A stretch of DNA of 32,504 nt. Source: Bacilli bacterium. Its GTDB lineage: Bacteria > Bacillota_I > Bacilli_A > RF39 > UBA660. The DNA is taken from the NCBI GenBank assembly GCA_900766325.1, contig CAAFVA010000093.1, forward strand, positions 1-32,504. The letters run 5' to 3'. The position numbers and the translations under genes were made by a program. Positions 15,369 through 23,123 of the stretch are shown one piece after another (position 1 is the first letter of the stretch; every line of letters begins with the position of its first letter). The notes under the pieces are model-generated. The model did no database searches, was not told the origin of the DNA, and was given only the letters and a program-made list of their open reading frames with translations.

Positions 15369-17495
15369 TTAATTTAGTACTACTTCCGTACCTGCTTCTA
15401 TTACGGTGCCTGGTGCGACGTTTTGTTTAGTTACATAACCAGAAGTACTTGCGGTGTAATTTATACCCAACTTTGTCAAAATAACGCTTGCTTCCTTAAG
15501 TGAGTATCCTAAAACGTCTGGCATAACAACGTTTGAATCATTGGTGAATATAAAGACCCTACTTTTTGTATTCGTTATGGTACCTTTATTAGGATATTGA
15601 TCAATTACCTTAGCACCATTACCAAAAACCACGTAGTTAGCACCAATAGTGTTTAAATTTTCTTTTACTTCTTCGGTCAATTTGTTTTTATAATTACTCA
15701 TTTCATAAGTTGTAACTTCTTTATTTAATTCTGGAGTCTCCTCAAAAATACCTAGGTATTTTGCGGTATCTTTAACAATTGTTTTAACAGCGTCCGATAA
15801 CACCGTGGAGTAATTATGCCCCCTTTGCATGGCAACATAAATAATTACTTCAGGATCATCTTTTGGATACATTCCCGCAAAGGAATATACGTAATCATTA
15901 CTTCCAGTATAATATTTACCAGTTTTTGAGTTTACGATTTGAGCAGTACCAGTTTTTCCAATTAGATCATATCCATCCATCCGATAACGACTACCCGTAG
16001 TGTCTTCAGGTGCTCCATTTACAACCTGATACATTAACTCTTTTATTTTCTCCATGGTGTTTTTTGAAGCAACTCTTTCCCCTTCTTTTACCTCCGCTTT
16101 ATAAGTTACTTCACCAGTAGATGAATTAACCGTTTTTTCAACCACGTAAGGAGTAAGTAAAACACCATCATTAGCGATTGCGGTTAAGGCTTTAACCTGC
16201 TGGATTGGAGTCGTTGTAACACCTTGACCAAAACCGGCGTTTACCACCTCAACATCATACCTAAAATCAACCTTACCAGCGTATTCATTTGGCAAATCTA
16301 TTCCCGTTTCAGAACCAAAACCAAGTTTTTTAAAATAATCCAAAAGTTCTTGCCTTGATAAATAATTCTTTATTAAGTTTGCAATACAAGTGTTAGAAGA
16401 TAAGGTATATCCTCTTTGATAAGTAATTTCACCCCAACCAGTATTATTCCAGTCGCTTACGGTATCTTCTCCAATTGTATACGGACCCGTAACGCAAGTC
16501 TCACCTGCAGGATCAAACGAAGGGTTACTTTCAAAAGCCGCCATAAAAGTATACGTTTTCATAACTGAACCAGGTTCGTACGTATACGAAACAAGTGGAT
16601 TTAAATAGTTAGAAATTTCTCTTGTATTAGGGTTAAACGAAGGTGATGTTGCACTTCCTAGTATTTTACCTGTTTTAGCATCCGCTACAACCGCGATAAT
16701 CCAATCAGCATCAGAATCATCCTGTGCTTTATTAACCACTGTTTCTAAAGACATTTGAACGTTCGAATCAATTGTTAAATATACGTCATTACCATCTATC
16801 TTCTCTTCTCTTATCTCGTTAGAATTAGGAAATTTATAACCATTCAAATCCTTCTGATACTGAACAAAACCATTAGTTCCAGTCATCGCATCATCATACT
16901 CACTTTCAATTCCCATTTCTCCTGTCATGTTACCTTCTTCATCAGTTGTAGTATAACCAATTATGTATGATAAAAAATCATTATTAGGATAATACCTTTT
17001 ATGTGTTGTAATAAAATCTATACCATAAAGATCTAACTTTTCAATAGCTTCTTTTTGAAGTTCGGTAAGACCTCGCCCAGCACTGCCAAACTCCACTTGA
17101 TAAGCATCCTTATTTAAAATTTCTAATATTCTTTCCTTACTCATATCTAATACGGTAGATAATTTTTCAGCGGTAAGCTCTTTGTCAACTACGTGTTGCG
17201 GAACATCGTAACCTTCACTTCTAGACTCATCAAGATAAGCAATTATCGTGTAAGAATTTATGGTTTGTGCTAAAACCTCACCATTAGCATCATATATACT
17301 TCCTCTTAGGGCATACAAAGTTTCCGTTTTCGTGTTTCTTTTATCAGAAAACTCCTTTAAATTTATTCCGTCAACTTCACCAGTTAAACATAAATAACCT
17401 AATCTTAAAATAAAAACAAAAAGAAAAAGAAAAAATATTAAAGTAAAAACTTTTGCCGTTGCGTTTTTGTTTTTGTTTAATACTTCTCTTTTCAT
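15369..17495 (-). CDS. Class B penicillin-binding protein (FtsI/PBP2B type) with C-terminal PASTA
   Basis: A 708-residue septal transpeptidase. One membrane helix near residues 15-35 is followed by the dimerisation domain with RGSIYDANGEVLA, then the transpeptidase with SVMK (active Ser near 313), SSN (near 371) and KTGTAQI (near 518). The C-terminus has PASTA-type repeats; the last begins VVMPDVLGYSLKEA. It cross-links peptidoglycan at the division site. The start ATG at 17495 is preferred because AAAGGGTG is 9 nt upstream; the GTG at 17507 overlaps that site. It follows ftsL in the dcw cluster. SpoVD has the same layout, but position and context favour the vegetative division enzyme. No mraY, murD or ftsW follows. 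Confidence 0.92.
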   Translation of the reverse strand: MKREVLNKNKNATAKVFTLIFFLFLFVFILRLGYLCLTGEVDGINLKEFSDKRNTKTETLYALRGSIYDANGEVLAQTINSYTIIAYLDESRSEGYDVPQHVVDKELTAEKLSTVLDMSKERILEILNKDAYQVEFGSAGRGLTELQKEAIEKLDLYGIDFITTHKRYYPNNDFLSYIIGYTTTDEEGNMTGEMGIESEYDDAMTGTNGFVQYQKDLNGYKFPNSNEIREEKIDGNDVYLTIDSNVQMSLETVVNKAQDDSDADWIIAVVADAKTGKILGSATSPSFNPNTREISNYLNPLVSYTYEPGSVMKTYTFMAAFESNPSFDPAGETCVTGPYTIGEDTVSDWNNTGWGEITYQRGYTLSSNTCIANLIKNYLSRQELLDYFKKLGFGSETGIDLPNEYAGKVDFRYDVEVVNAGFGQGVTTTPIQQVKALTAIANDGVLLTPYVVEKTVNSSTGEVTYKAEVKEGERVASKNTMEKIKELMYQVVNGAPEDTTGSRYRMDGYDLIGKTGTAQIVNSKTGKYYTGSNDYVYSFAGMYPKDDPEVIIYVAMQRGHNYSTVLSDAVKTIVKDTAKYLGIFEETPELNKEVTTYEMSNYKNKLTEEVKENLNTIGANYVVFGNGAKVIDQYPNKGTITNTKSRVFIFTNDSNVVMPDVLGYSLKEASVILTKLGINYTASTSGYVTKQNVAPGTVIEAGTEVVLN

Positions 17496-17535
17496 ATATT
17501 GCTTCACCCTTTAGTTTACTTAAGTTTTACTAAAC

Positions 17536-17823
17536 TTATTTTTGTATTACGATAACGTTATTATTATTATACTCCAATCCTTCCTCGGCTGCAACAAGTT
17601 GCATGTTTTCAAGTGAAATAAGCTCGTTTACCTTCATCGTTAAACTTTCGTTTACTTTCTTTTGTGAGCTTACGGTTTCCTTTAATTTTTCTACTTCTAT
17701 GTTAACCGAAGATAGTTGTGCCTTAAAAAAGAATAGTGATACAAAAACACAAAAAGCCGTGGTAACCGTTAAAGTTATCATCGTTCTTTCAAACTTAGTT
17801 TTCCTTCTTCTTTGTTTTGCCAT
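17536..17823 (-). CDS. ftsL: Cell division protein FtsL
   Basis: A 95-residue bitopic protein: a basic cytoplasmic tail (MAKQRRRKTKFER), one membrane helix at about residues 16-34, then a coiled coil (INIEVEKLKETVSSQKKVNE-like heptads) and a short conserved end. Sequence is poorly conserved in FtsL, so the call rests on size, topology and position between rsmH and the class B PBP, which is standard in Bacillota. FtsL joins DivIC and DivIB and activates the FtsW/PBP pair. The ATG lies 2 nt after the rsmH stop. Confidence 0.85.
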   Translation of the reverse strand: MAKQRRRKTKFERTMITLTVTTAFCVFVSLFFFKAQLSSVNIEVEKLKETVSSQKKVNESLTMKVNELISLENMQLVAAEEGLEYNNNNVIVIQK

Positions 17824-17825
17824 GT

Positions 17826-18752
17826 TTACACCATCCTTTGTTTTATCGCCACCCTAAGTGTAGCACTCCTACTTCTTTTATTATTTTCTATTTCATCTTT
17901 ACTGGGTTTTACTTTTTTTAAAACCTTTAACTCGGGAATCAAATTATTCGGAATTAATGGTAAGTTTTTTACCACGTCGTTTTGTCTTGATCTTTTAACA
18001 AATATTTCTTTGCATATTTTATCTTCAAGTGAGTGAAAGGTAATTACCGAAACAACGCCACCAACCTTTAATAAATCAATGGCATCATCAAGCGCTTTTG
18101 AAAGTACACCCAATTCATCATTTACCTCTATTCTTATCGCTTGAAAGGTGCGTCTAGCTGGATGAGTTTCTCTTTTATATTTAAAAGGAACAGCATCAGA
18201 TATGACGTTTTTTAACTCAAGCGTTGTTGTTATTGGTTTTTTCTTTCGTACTTCTTCAATTTTTCTTGCGATTTCCTTAGCGTATCTTTCCTCACCATAA
18301 TCTTTTATTATTTTAACCAACCGTTCATACGGATAATTATTAACCACCTCATACGCTGATAACTTATTTTCCTTATTCATACGCATATCAAGCGGCGCGT
18401 CCGAATGAAAACTAAACCCCCTTAAAGGATCATCTAACTGTGGTGATGAAACACCTAAATCAAACATAATTCCGTCTACTTCCGTAACCCCTCTTTTTGT
18501 TAACTCATCTTTTAAATTAACAAAGTTACTAGGAATTATTTCAAAGTTAGTACCTATTTTACCAAGTAAGTTTTCACTATAATTTCTTGCTTCCTCATCT
18601 TGGTCGAAAGCATATAATCTCCCTTTTTTTAATCTTTTTAAGATTGCACTTGAATGACCAGCATATCCTAAAGTACAGTCAACGTAAATACCATCTTCTT
18701 TAATGTTTAACGATGATATGGTTTCATTTAAAAGAACGCTTACGTGTTTCAT
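17826..18752 (-). CDS. rsmH: 16S rRNA (cytosine(1402)-N4)-methyltransferase
   Basis: A 308-residue RsmH/MraW. It methylates N4 of C1402 in 16S rRNA using S-adenosylmethionine. Visible signatures: HVSVLLNE at the start, DCTLGYAGHSSAIL (SAM loop, about 24-37), FDLGVSSPQLD, RRTFQAIRIEVNDEL and ITFHSLEDKICKE. The length is typical. The ATG directly follows the mraZ stop (TAAATG), with GGAGG inside the end of mraZ, so the two are coupled. Confidence 0.97.
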   Translation of the reverse strand: MKHVSVLLNETISSLNIKEDGIYVDCTLGYAGHSSAILKRLKKGRLYAFDQDEEARNYSENLLGKIGTNFEIIPSNFVNLKDELTKRGVTEVDGIMFDLGVSSPQLDDPLRGFSFHSDAPLDMRMNKENKLSAYEVVNNYPYERLVKIIKDYGEERYAKEIARKIEEVRKKKPITTTLELKNVISDAVPFKYKRETHPARRTFQAIRIEVNDELGVLSKALDDAIDLLKVGGVVSVITFHSLEDKICKEIFVKRSRQNDVVKNLPLIPNNLIPELKVLKKVKPSKDEIENNKRSRSATLRVAIKQRMV

Positions 18753-19187
18753 TTAAACCTCCACACCATCAAATAAATTTTCCGCTAAATCAGAAATGTT
18801 TTCTTCGTTGCAAGAAAAATAATCATCAAAGGCGGTACTTGACCATATTTCAAGGCGATCATTCACTCCGATAATAACGCATTCTTTTTTTAAGTTTGCG
18901 TAACTAACTAGTGGCATCGGCAAGGCTACCCTTCCTTGCTTATCAGTTTGACACTCAATCGCACCCGATAAAAAAAATCTTAAAAAAGCCCTAGCGTCTT
19001 TTTTGGTAAAGGGTAATGTTTTAAGTTTTGAAACGATGTTTTCCCATTCTTTTTTAGAATAGACGAATAAACATCCTTCTAACCCACGGGTAACAACAAA
19101 AGTATCCCCTAATTCCTCGCGAAATTTAGAAGGTAAAACGATTCTTGCTTTATCATCAATGTTATGATGATACTCTCCCATAAACAT
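18753..19187 (-). CDS. mraZ: Transcriptional regulator MraZ
   Basis: A 144-residue MraZ with two SpoVT-AbrB-like halves, seen as DDKARIVLPSKFREEL and DKQGRVALPMPLVS. It forms ring oligomers and controls its own dcw operon. The start is the ATG at 19187 (MFMGEYHHNID) with GTGGGGG 6 nt upstream; an in-frame extension of 11 residues further upstream runs through the operator boxes and lacks the family N-terminus. The four-box operator directly upstream is the expected target of this protein. Confidence 0.96.
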   Translation of the reverse strand: MFMGEYHHNIDDKARIVLPSKFREELGDTFVVTRGLEGCLFVYSKKEWENIVSKLKTLPFTKKDARAFLRFFLSGAIECQTDKQGRVALPMPLVSYANLKKECVIIGVNDRLEIWSSTAFDDYFSCNEENISDLAENLFDGVEV

Positions 19188-19193
19188 TTTTAT

Positions 19194-19261
19194 CCCCCAC
19201 AATCTACCACTATGTTCCACTAGCTACCACTATAATACCATATTTATTAAGGTAATGTCCA
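19194..19261 (-). promoter_or_regulatory. mraZ promoter with four tandem MraZ boxes
   Basis: On the minus strand GTGG occurs at 19230, 19220, 19210 and 19200, exactly 10 bp apart (GTGGTAGCTA, GTGGAACATA, GTGGTAGATT, GTGGGGGATA). This is the direct-repeat operator known for MraZ. The promoter just upstream reads TGGACA (19261-19256), an 18-bp spacer and TATTAT (19237-19232), with an extended TG. The last box doubles as the ribosome site of mraZ. Confidence 0.85.
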
Positions 19262-19368
19262 TATAAATTTATAAAAAAAACAAGCAAAAAACGACGCTTT
19301 ACGTAAACTTAAAAAAATAACAAATAAATTATTTTTTTAACATACTACTATCATTTTTTTGATATTAA

Positions 19369-19377
19369 TGTTAAAAT
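19369..19377 (+). promoter_or_regulatory. Promoter of yidD placed for a leaderless transcript
   Basis: TGTTAAAAT (extended -10; TAAAAT at 19372-19377). The start predicted 7 nt downstream coincides with the A of the yidD ATG at 19384. Confidence 0.45.
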
Positions 19378-19383
19378 GTTTAT

Positions 19384-19620
19384 ATGATTAAAAATATATT
19401 AATTGGAATCATAAACATATATCAGCGGATTCCCGGATCATTTCATGGGTATTGCAAACATGTTCCGACGTGCTCACAGTACACAAAAGAAGCAATTAAA
19501 GAACATGGTGCAATAAAAGGAATTTTCCTTGGGGTAAAAAGAATTTTAAAATGTAATCCGTTTGGTACGTTTGGTTATGATCCTATACCAAAAAAGGAGA
19601 ATAAAAAAAATGAAAAATAA
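19384..19620 (+). CDS. yidD: Membrane protein insertion efficiency factor YidD
   Basis: A 78-residue YidD (PF01809). Conserved blocks are IYQRIPGSFHGYCKHVPTCSQY, split here as IYQRIPGS and CKHVPTCSQY, then AIKEHGAIKG, KRILKCNPF and GYDPIP. It assists YidC-dependent insertion of membrane proteins. No Shine-Dalgarno sequence precedes the ATG, and the nearest promoter would start transcription at the ATG itself. The start of the next gene overlaps its last codons. Confidence 0.93.
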   Translation: MIKNILIGIINIYQRIPGSFHGYCKHVPTCSQYTKEAIKEHGAIKGIFLGVKRILKCNPFGTFGYDPIPKKENKKNEK

Positions 19621-20485
19621 ATTGTTATCTATAATAGTATTACTTGCGGCGTTGTTCGTCTTAAACGGATGCTCAAGAACTAATGCAAATACTACCTCCA
19701 TGACTGCGTACACAAGCGTTTACCCGGTTGAATACGTTTTAGAAAATTTATACGGAGATAACGTTGCTATTTACAGCATTTATCCTGATGGGATAAATTA
19801 TAAAGATTATGAACTTACGAGCAAACAATTAAGCGATTATAGCAAAGGTGATTTGTACGTTTATAACGGAACCATTGAAAAAGAAAAAGAATATGCAGTT
19901 AAATTACTTAACGAAAATAAAAACATGAAGATAATCGACGCATCATTAGGGATGAACTACACCAATGACATCGAAGAAACCTGGCTTAACCCAGCAAACT
20001 ATTTAATGATGGCTTCAAACATTAAAAAAGGTCTTGAGGAATACATTAGTGAAAACATAGAAAAAAAGAAAATCGACGAAAATTATGAAACGCTAAAGCT
20101 TAGTCTAACGGAAATAGACGCCGAGTTAAAAAGCGTTGCAAATAACGCAAATAATAATGTTTTAGTTGTTAGTAATGACGTTTTTAAGTATTTAGAAAAA
20201 TACGGATTTACCGTTATATCACTAGAAGAAAATGAAAATCTAACAGAAAAGACAATCGCTGATGTAAGAAATCTATTAAGAAATAAAACCATAAATTACA
20301 TATTTCTTAAAGATGACGAAGAAGAAAACGAAACGATAAAAACGTTAAAAAATGAATATGGCGTTCAAACGGTAAGTCTTAACTCGTTATCTACTCTTAA
20401 TGCAGAAGATAGAAAAGATAAAAAAGATTACGTTAGCATAATGATGGATAACATAAATTCAATAAAATTAGAGGTAAATAATTAA
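19610..20485 (+). CDS. TroA/ZnuA-like substrate-binding lipoprotein lacking histidines
   Basis: A 291-residue lipoprotein: signal with lipobox LNGC, then a TroA-superfamily fold (YTSVYPVEYVLENLYGD, DLYVYNG, WLNPANYLMM, a long central helix, and a C-terminal lobe). In metal-binding members the sites EPHDYEPT and HDPHVWLDP carry the ligand histidines. Here they read NYKDYELT and IEETWLNP, and the mature protein has no histidine at all. Zinc or manganese binding in the usual way is therefore unlikely. The ATG at 19610 has AAGGAG upstream and overlaps yidD by 11 nt. No ABC permease or ATPase gene is adjacent. It may be a moonlighting adhesin or a different ligand binder; the function is open. Confidence 0.8.
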   Translation: MKNKLLSIIVLLAALFVLNGCSRTNANTTSMTAYTSVYPVEYVLENLYGDNVAIYSIYPDGINYKDYELTSKQLSDYSKGDLYVYNGTIEKEKEYAVKLLNENKNMKIIDASLGMNYTNDIEETWLNPANYLMMASNIKKGLEEYISENIEKKKIDENYETLKLSLTEIDAELKSVANNANNNVLVVSNDVFKYLEKYGFTVISLEENENLTEKTIADVRNLLRNKTINYIFLKDDEEENETIKTLKNEYGVQTVSLNSLSTLNAEDRKDKKDYVSIMMDNINSIKLEVNN

Positions 20486-20506
20486 GGATGCCAAGGCATC
20501 CTTTTT
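20486..20506 (+). terminator. Strong terminator of the yidD-lipoprotein operon
   Basis: GGATGCC, AA, GGCATCC then TTTTT, beginning directly after the TAA stop codon. Confidence 0.9.
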
Positions 20507-20546
20507 ATATTAAAAAATTAGATAGTAAATTAATTAACCCGTCTTT

Positions 20547-21168
20547 TTAACCTAATACGTCACTTTCCTCATTAAATCTTAAAGTATTGATTAAATTTTT
20601 ACAATCTTGGTAAGTAATTACTTTATCGCTTATATTTTCTTTTCTTAATTTTAAGGTTTTATGGTCATAATCATCAAGCAGATTAAGAGCTTTAGAATAA
20701 TTACCTATTACTTTTAGCATCAGCATCCTCTAATCTCTCATCCGCTCTATTCGCTATTTCTATTAACTTAATAGTTTTTTCTAAATATTCTAATCTTTTA
20801 TTATTGACCGCGTATCCCTTTAATAAATAATCTTTAAGAACTTTATTAGCCAGGCGTCTAAAAGCTATACCACGTTTAGATTTAACACGATAACCCACAC
20901 TTATTATCATATCTAAATTATAATACTCAACCATTCTAGTTTGTGTTTTACCTTCTATCGCACCATGTTTAGTGGTTGTCGCAAATTTTGCGACAGTTGA
21001 ATTATCAAGTTCTTCATTCAACGCATTATTTATATGTTTACCTATTGTTTTGATATCCCTTTCAAATAATTCAGCTATTTGACTCCTATTAAGCTAAACG
21101 GTATCATCTTTCATATTTACTTCCAACTTTACGTTCTCATCTTCAAATAAAACTATTTCGCTTTTCAT
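20547..21168 (-). pseudogene. Broken RhuM-family gene
   Basis: From the ATG at 21168 the frame reads MKSEIVLFEDENVKLEVN, then hits TAG where RhuM proteins have Trp in the V-W-L-T/N-x-x-Q motif, and resumes as LNRSQIAELFERDIKTIGKH. The core VEYYNLDMIISVGYRVKSKRG is typical of RhuM. A frameshift near 20705 moves the C-terminal part (KALNLLDDYDHKTL, LRFNEESDVLG) to another frame, which ends at the TAA at 20547-20549. One nonsense and one frameshift mutation mean it is not functional. RhuM genes travel on islands and phages. The role of intact members is poorly known. Confidence 0.85.
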
Positions 21169-21259
21169 TTCGTTACCTTCTTTCTATACTATGTTTTTTT
21201 ATTTAATTAAACAGATTAATATCCGTATTTTTCAATTACCCAAATTACTGCTACATCCC

Positions 21260-21803
21260 CTAATTATCGATTTGTATAATTTTACTAACCTTTCTTTTTT
21301 CTTCAATCTTTTTAAATGAATCTTCTAAAGTTTTAATTTTAACATGATCTTCTAAAACTAAATCGTTTATATATTTTTGTTCAATTAAGTTACTTGAAAT
21401 ATATTTTCTTAACGCTACAAAAGCATCCATTATTCTTATACTAACTTCCTTTCGCAACTTTTGTTCTAAGAATGGTTGCAAGCATTGCGACGCCTTGCTC
21501 AGTGAATGCATAAGGCAAATATTTAATATTATGACCTCTACCTTTCAAGGTTTCAATTTGAAACCTTAGAATTTGATAATACTCTTCTTCTATTAATCTA
21601 AACATAAACCTTTCAGGAAACCTATTTATATTCCTTCTAACCGCCAAATTAATTGTCTTTGCTCCGTTAGCACATTCATAAAGCCTTGCTAAATCACTAT
21701 CAAGCATTACTTGTTTTCCTCTTACGTCATAAATCAAATTTTCAACTACTTCTTCATTTTTATTTACATCTTTGCCTTTTAGTAAAACTATCTCGTTTTT
21801 CAA
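21260..21803 (-). pseudogene. Broken ORF6N-domain (phage antirepressor-like) gene
   Basis: A TTG start at 21803, behind AAGGAG, opens an ORF6N domain: VRGKQVMLDSDLARLYE, VRRNINRFPERFMFRLIEEE, YLPYAFTEQGVAMLATILRT. A one-base shift near 21450 moves the following conserved part (EVSIRIMDAFVALRKYI) to another frame, and the protein stops early at 21260 after KVSKIIQIDN, without the C-terminal domain found in full copies. It lies 91 nt upstream of the RhuM remnant on the same strand; both begin MKxEIVL. It is probably phage- or island-derived debris. Confidence 0.82.
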
Positions 21804-22057
21804 ATTTATTCTCCTTATCTTTTGTATTTTTAAATGTAAATTAAGGCGTGATGTTTTGTTACCTTAAGTAAATTAACCTCCTTTTTTAAATATTTCGTCA
21901 TTACTTAAATCAAATTACCTTATCTTTTTCTCTTCGTACAAGCGAAGTTTGACCGATATATAACAGTTAATATTATATCAAGCATATGTTCTTTATCTAA
22001 CAGAAAAACAACAATTATGACTTTTATGTGAGTTTTACATTAGTTTTATATGAACCA
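21804..22057. other. Intergenic stretch, no gene seen
   Basis: About 250 bp without a credible ORF. It contains a small CTTCG/CGAAG hairpin near 21945-21960 and an orphan GGAGG on the minus strand near 21880. I see nothing else to name. Confidence 0.5.
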
Positions 22058-22082
22058 ATAAAAAATACTAGCTTTCGCTAGC
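22058..22082 (-). terminator. trmL terminator overlapping its last codons
   Basis: On the minus strand CTAGC, GAAA, GCTAG then TATTTTTT. The 5' arm lies inside the final codons of trmL and the stop codon is in the 3' arm. Confidence 0.75.
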
Positions 22083-22595
22083 ATCTTTACCTGTTTCTAT
22101 GTAATTTTCACCTTTAAATGGTTCCATTTTAAGTAAATCTCTATAATTCTGCTGCCTTAATACTTCGTAGACCATTATCGCAGCACAATTAGATAAATTA
22201 AGTGCCCTTACTTTATTAGTCATTGGTATTCTAAGACAATGATCTAAATCATCTCTTAAAATTTCAAGTGGAATACCAGTAGATTCTTTTCCAAATACTA
22301 AATATATATTTTCATCTTTATTACTATAATCAAAAGATGTATGAGACTTTTTACCATACCTAGTTAAATAGTAATAAGTTCCTTCATTTTTACTTTTAAA
22401 ATCTTCCCAATTCTCATAAATTGTATAATCACACTCGTCAATATAATTAGCACCACTTCTTTTAACATAACTTTCATCCAAAGAAAAGCCAAGTGGCTTT
22501 ATCAAATGAAGTTTCGTATCAGTAGCAGCACAAGTACGCATTATGTTACCCGTATTACCAGGGATTTCAGGTTCATATAATACTACGTTAATCAC
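22068..22595 (-). CDS. trmL: tRNA (cytidine(34)-2'-O)-methyltransferase
   Basis: A 175-residue SPOUT methyltransferase of the TrmL/YibK type, which 2'-O-methylates the wobble base of tRNA-Leu. Family motifs: VVLYEPEIPGNTGNIMRTC at the start, LVFGKESTGIP, and the knotted IPMTNKVRALNLSNCAAI. I chose the GTG at 22595, which lies within GGTGATTAA so that the last codons of the upstream gene overlap it by 8 nt (translational coupling). The upstream GTG (22604) and TTG (22598) lie closer to the AGAAAGAAG site and give an N-terminus unlike the family. Confidence 0.93.
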   Translation of the reverse strand: MINVVLYEPEIPGNTGNIMRTCAATDTKLHLIKPLGFSLDESYVKRSGANYIDECDYTIYENWEDFKSKNEGTYYYLTRYGKKSHTSFDYSNKDENIYLVFGKESTGIPLEILRDDLDHCLRIPMTNKVRALNLSNCAAIMVYEVLRQQNYRDLLKMEPFKGENYIETGKDASES

Positions 22596-23046
22596 CAATA
22601 ACACTTCTTTCTTCTAGTTCTTTTATAACATCATTAGAAGTTTTTAAAGTAGTACAATCAATTATGTCAGATATTTCACCTTGTTCATAAAAAACTAATT
22701 CCGGAGCATACTGATATACCGGATCAATTATTGTCTCATTATTAATGTTAATATAAATTACATCGTTTTCTAAATTATATTTTTTTATAACCGGAATAAA
22801 TATTTCATCAAAATTATTAGTAGACTCTTCACTACTATTTGAAACGTATATGATGGTGCTAGGCTGCTCTACAACATGATTCGCAATTTCCTCATAATTT
22901 ATTTCCGTTAAGTAATTACTAATATCAGACTTAGATAACAAATCGTTTTGTTTATTCTCGTGTAATTTTAAAGCTACTATAAGCACACCAAGTGTTACTA
23001 CACATATTACCACTAATAAAATAACCTTTTTTGTTTGTTCTTTCAT
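22588..23046 (-). CDS. Membrane-anchored thioredoxin-like protein without CxxC
   Basis: A 152-residue protein with an N-terminal anchor (ILLVVICVVTLGVLIVAL, about residues 9-26) and an outside domain of thioredoxin-like pattern: a strand TIIYVSNSSEES where redox members carry CxxC, then VIYININ, and YAPELVFYEQGEI resembling the cis-Pro strand region. No CxxC is present; the only outside Cys is in DIIDCTTL. A redox role is therefore doubtful. The ATG at 23046 has AAGGAGG 5 nt upstream. It is cotranscribed and coupled with trmL, a pairing whose meaning is not obvious. Confidence 0.7.
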   Translation of the reverse strand: MKEQTKKVILLVVICVVTLGVLIVALKLHENKQNDLLSKSDISNYLTEINYEEIANHVVEQPSTIIYVSNSSEESTNNFDEIFIPVIKKYNLENDVIYININNETIIDPVYQYAPELVFYEQGEISDIIDCTTLKTSNDVIKELEERSVIGD

Positions 23047-23070
23047 AACGTCCTCCTTTATCATATTTAT

Positions 23071-23079
23071 ATTTTAACA
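23071..23079 (-). promoter_or_regulatory. Promoter of the thioredoxin-like/trmL operon
   Basis: The minus strand reads TGTTAAAAT (extended -10) about 25 nt before the start codon. Confidence 0.45.
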
Positions 23080-23123
23080 TATTTATAAAAATGAATAAAG
23101 AAAAAAGATTTAAGAATCATTTT

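Noticed and set aside
19194..19230. Short direct repeats at 10-bp spacing as a CRISPR-like or VNTR array
   Set aside because: They match the MraZ operator GTGG pattern and sit between the mraZ promoter and its start codon.
21100..21168. RhuM TAG codon as readthrough or recoded Trp
   Set aside because: A separate frameshift further down breaks the same gene, and TAG works as a stop elsewhere in the window (for example essC), so decay is the simpler reading.
22588..23046. Thioredoxin-like protein as a functional disulfide oxidoreductase
   Set aside because: The CxxC active site is absent; only the fold pattern remains.
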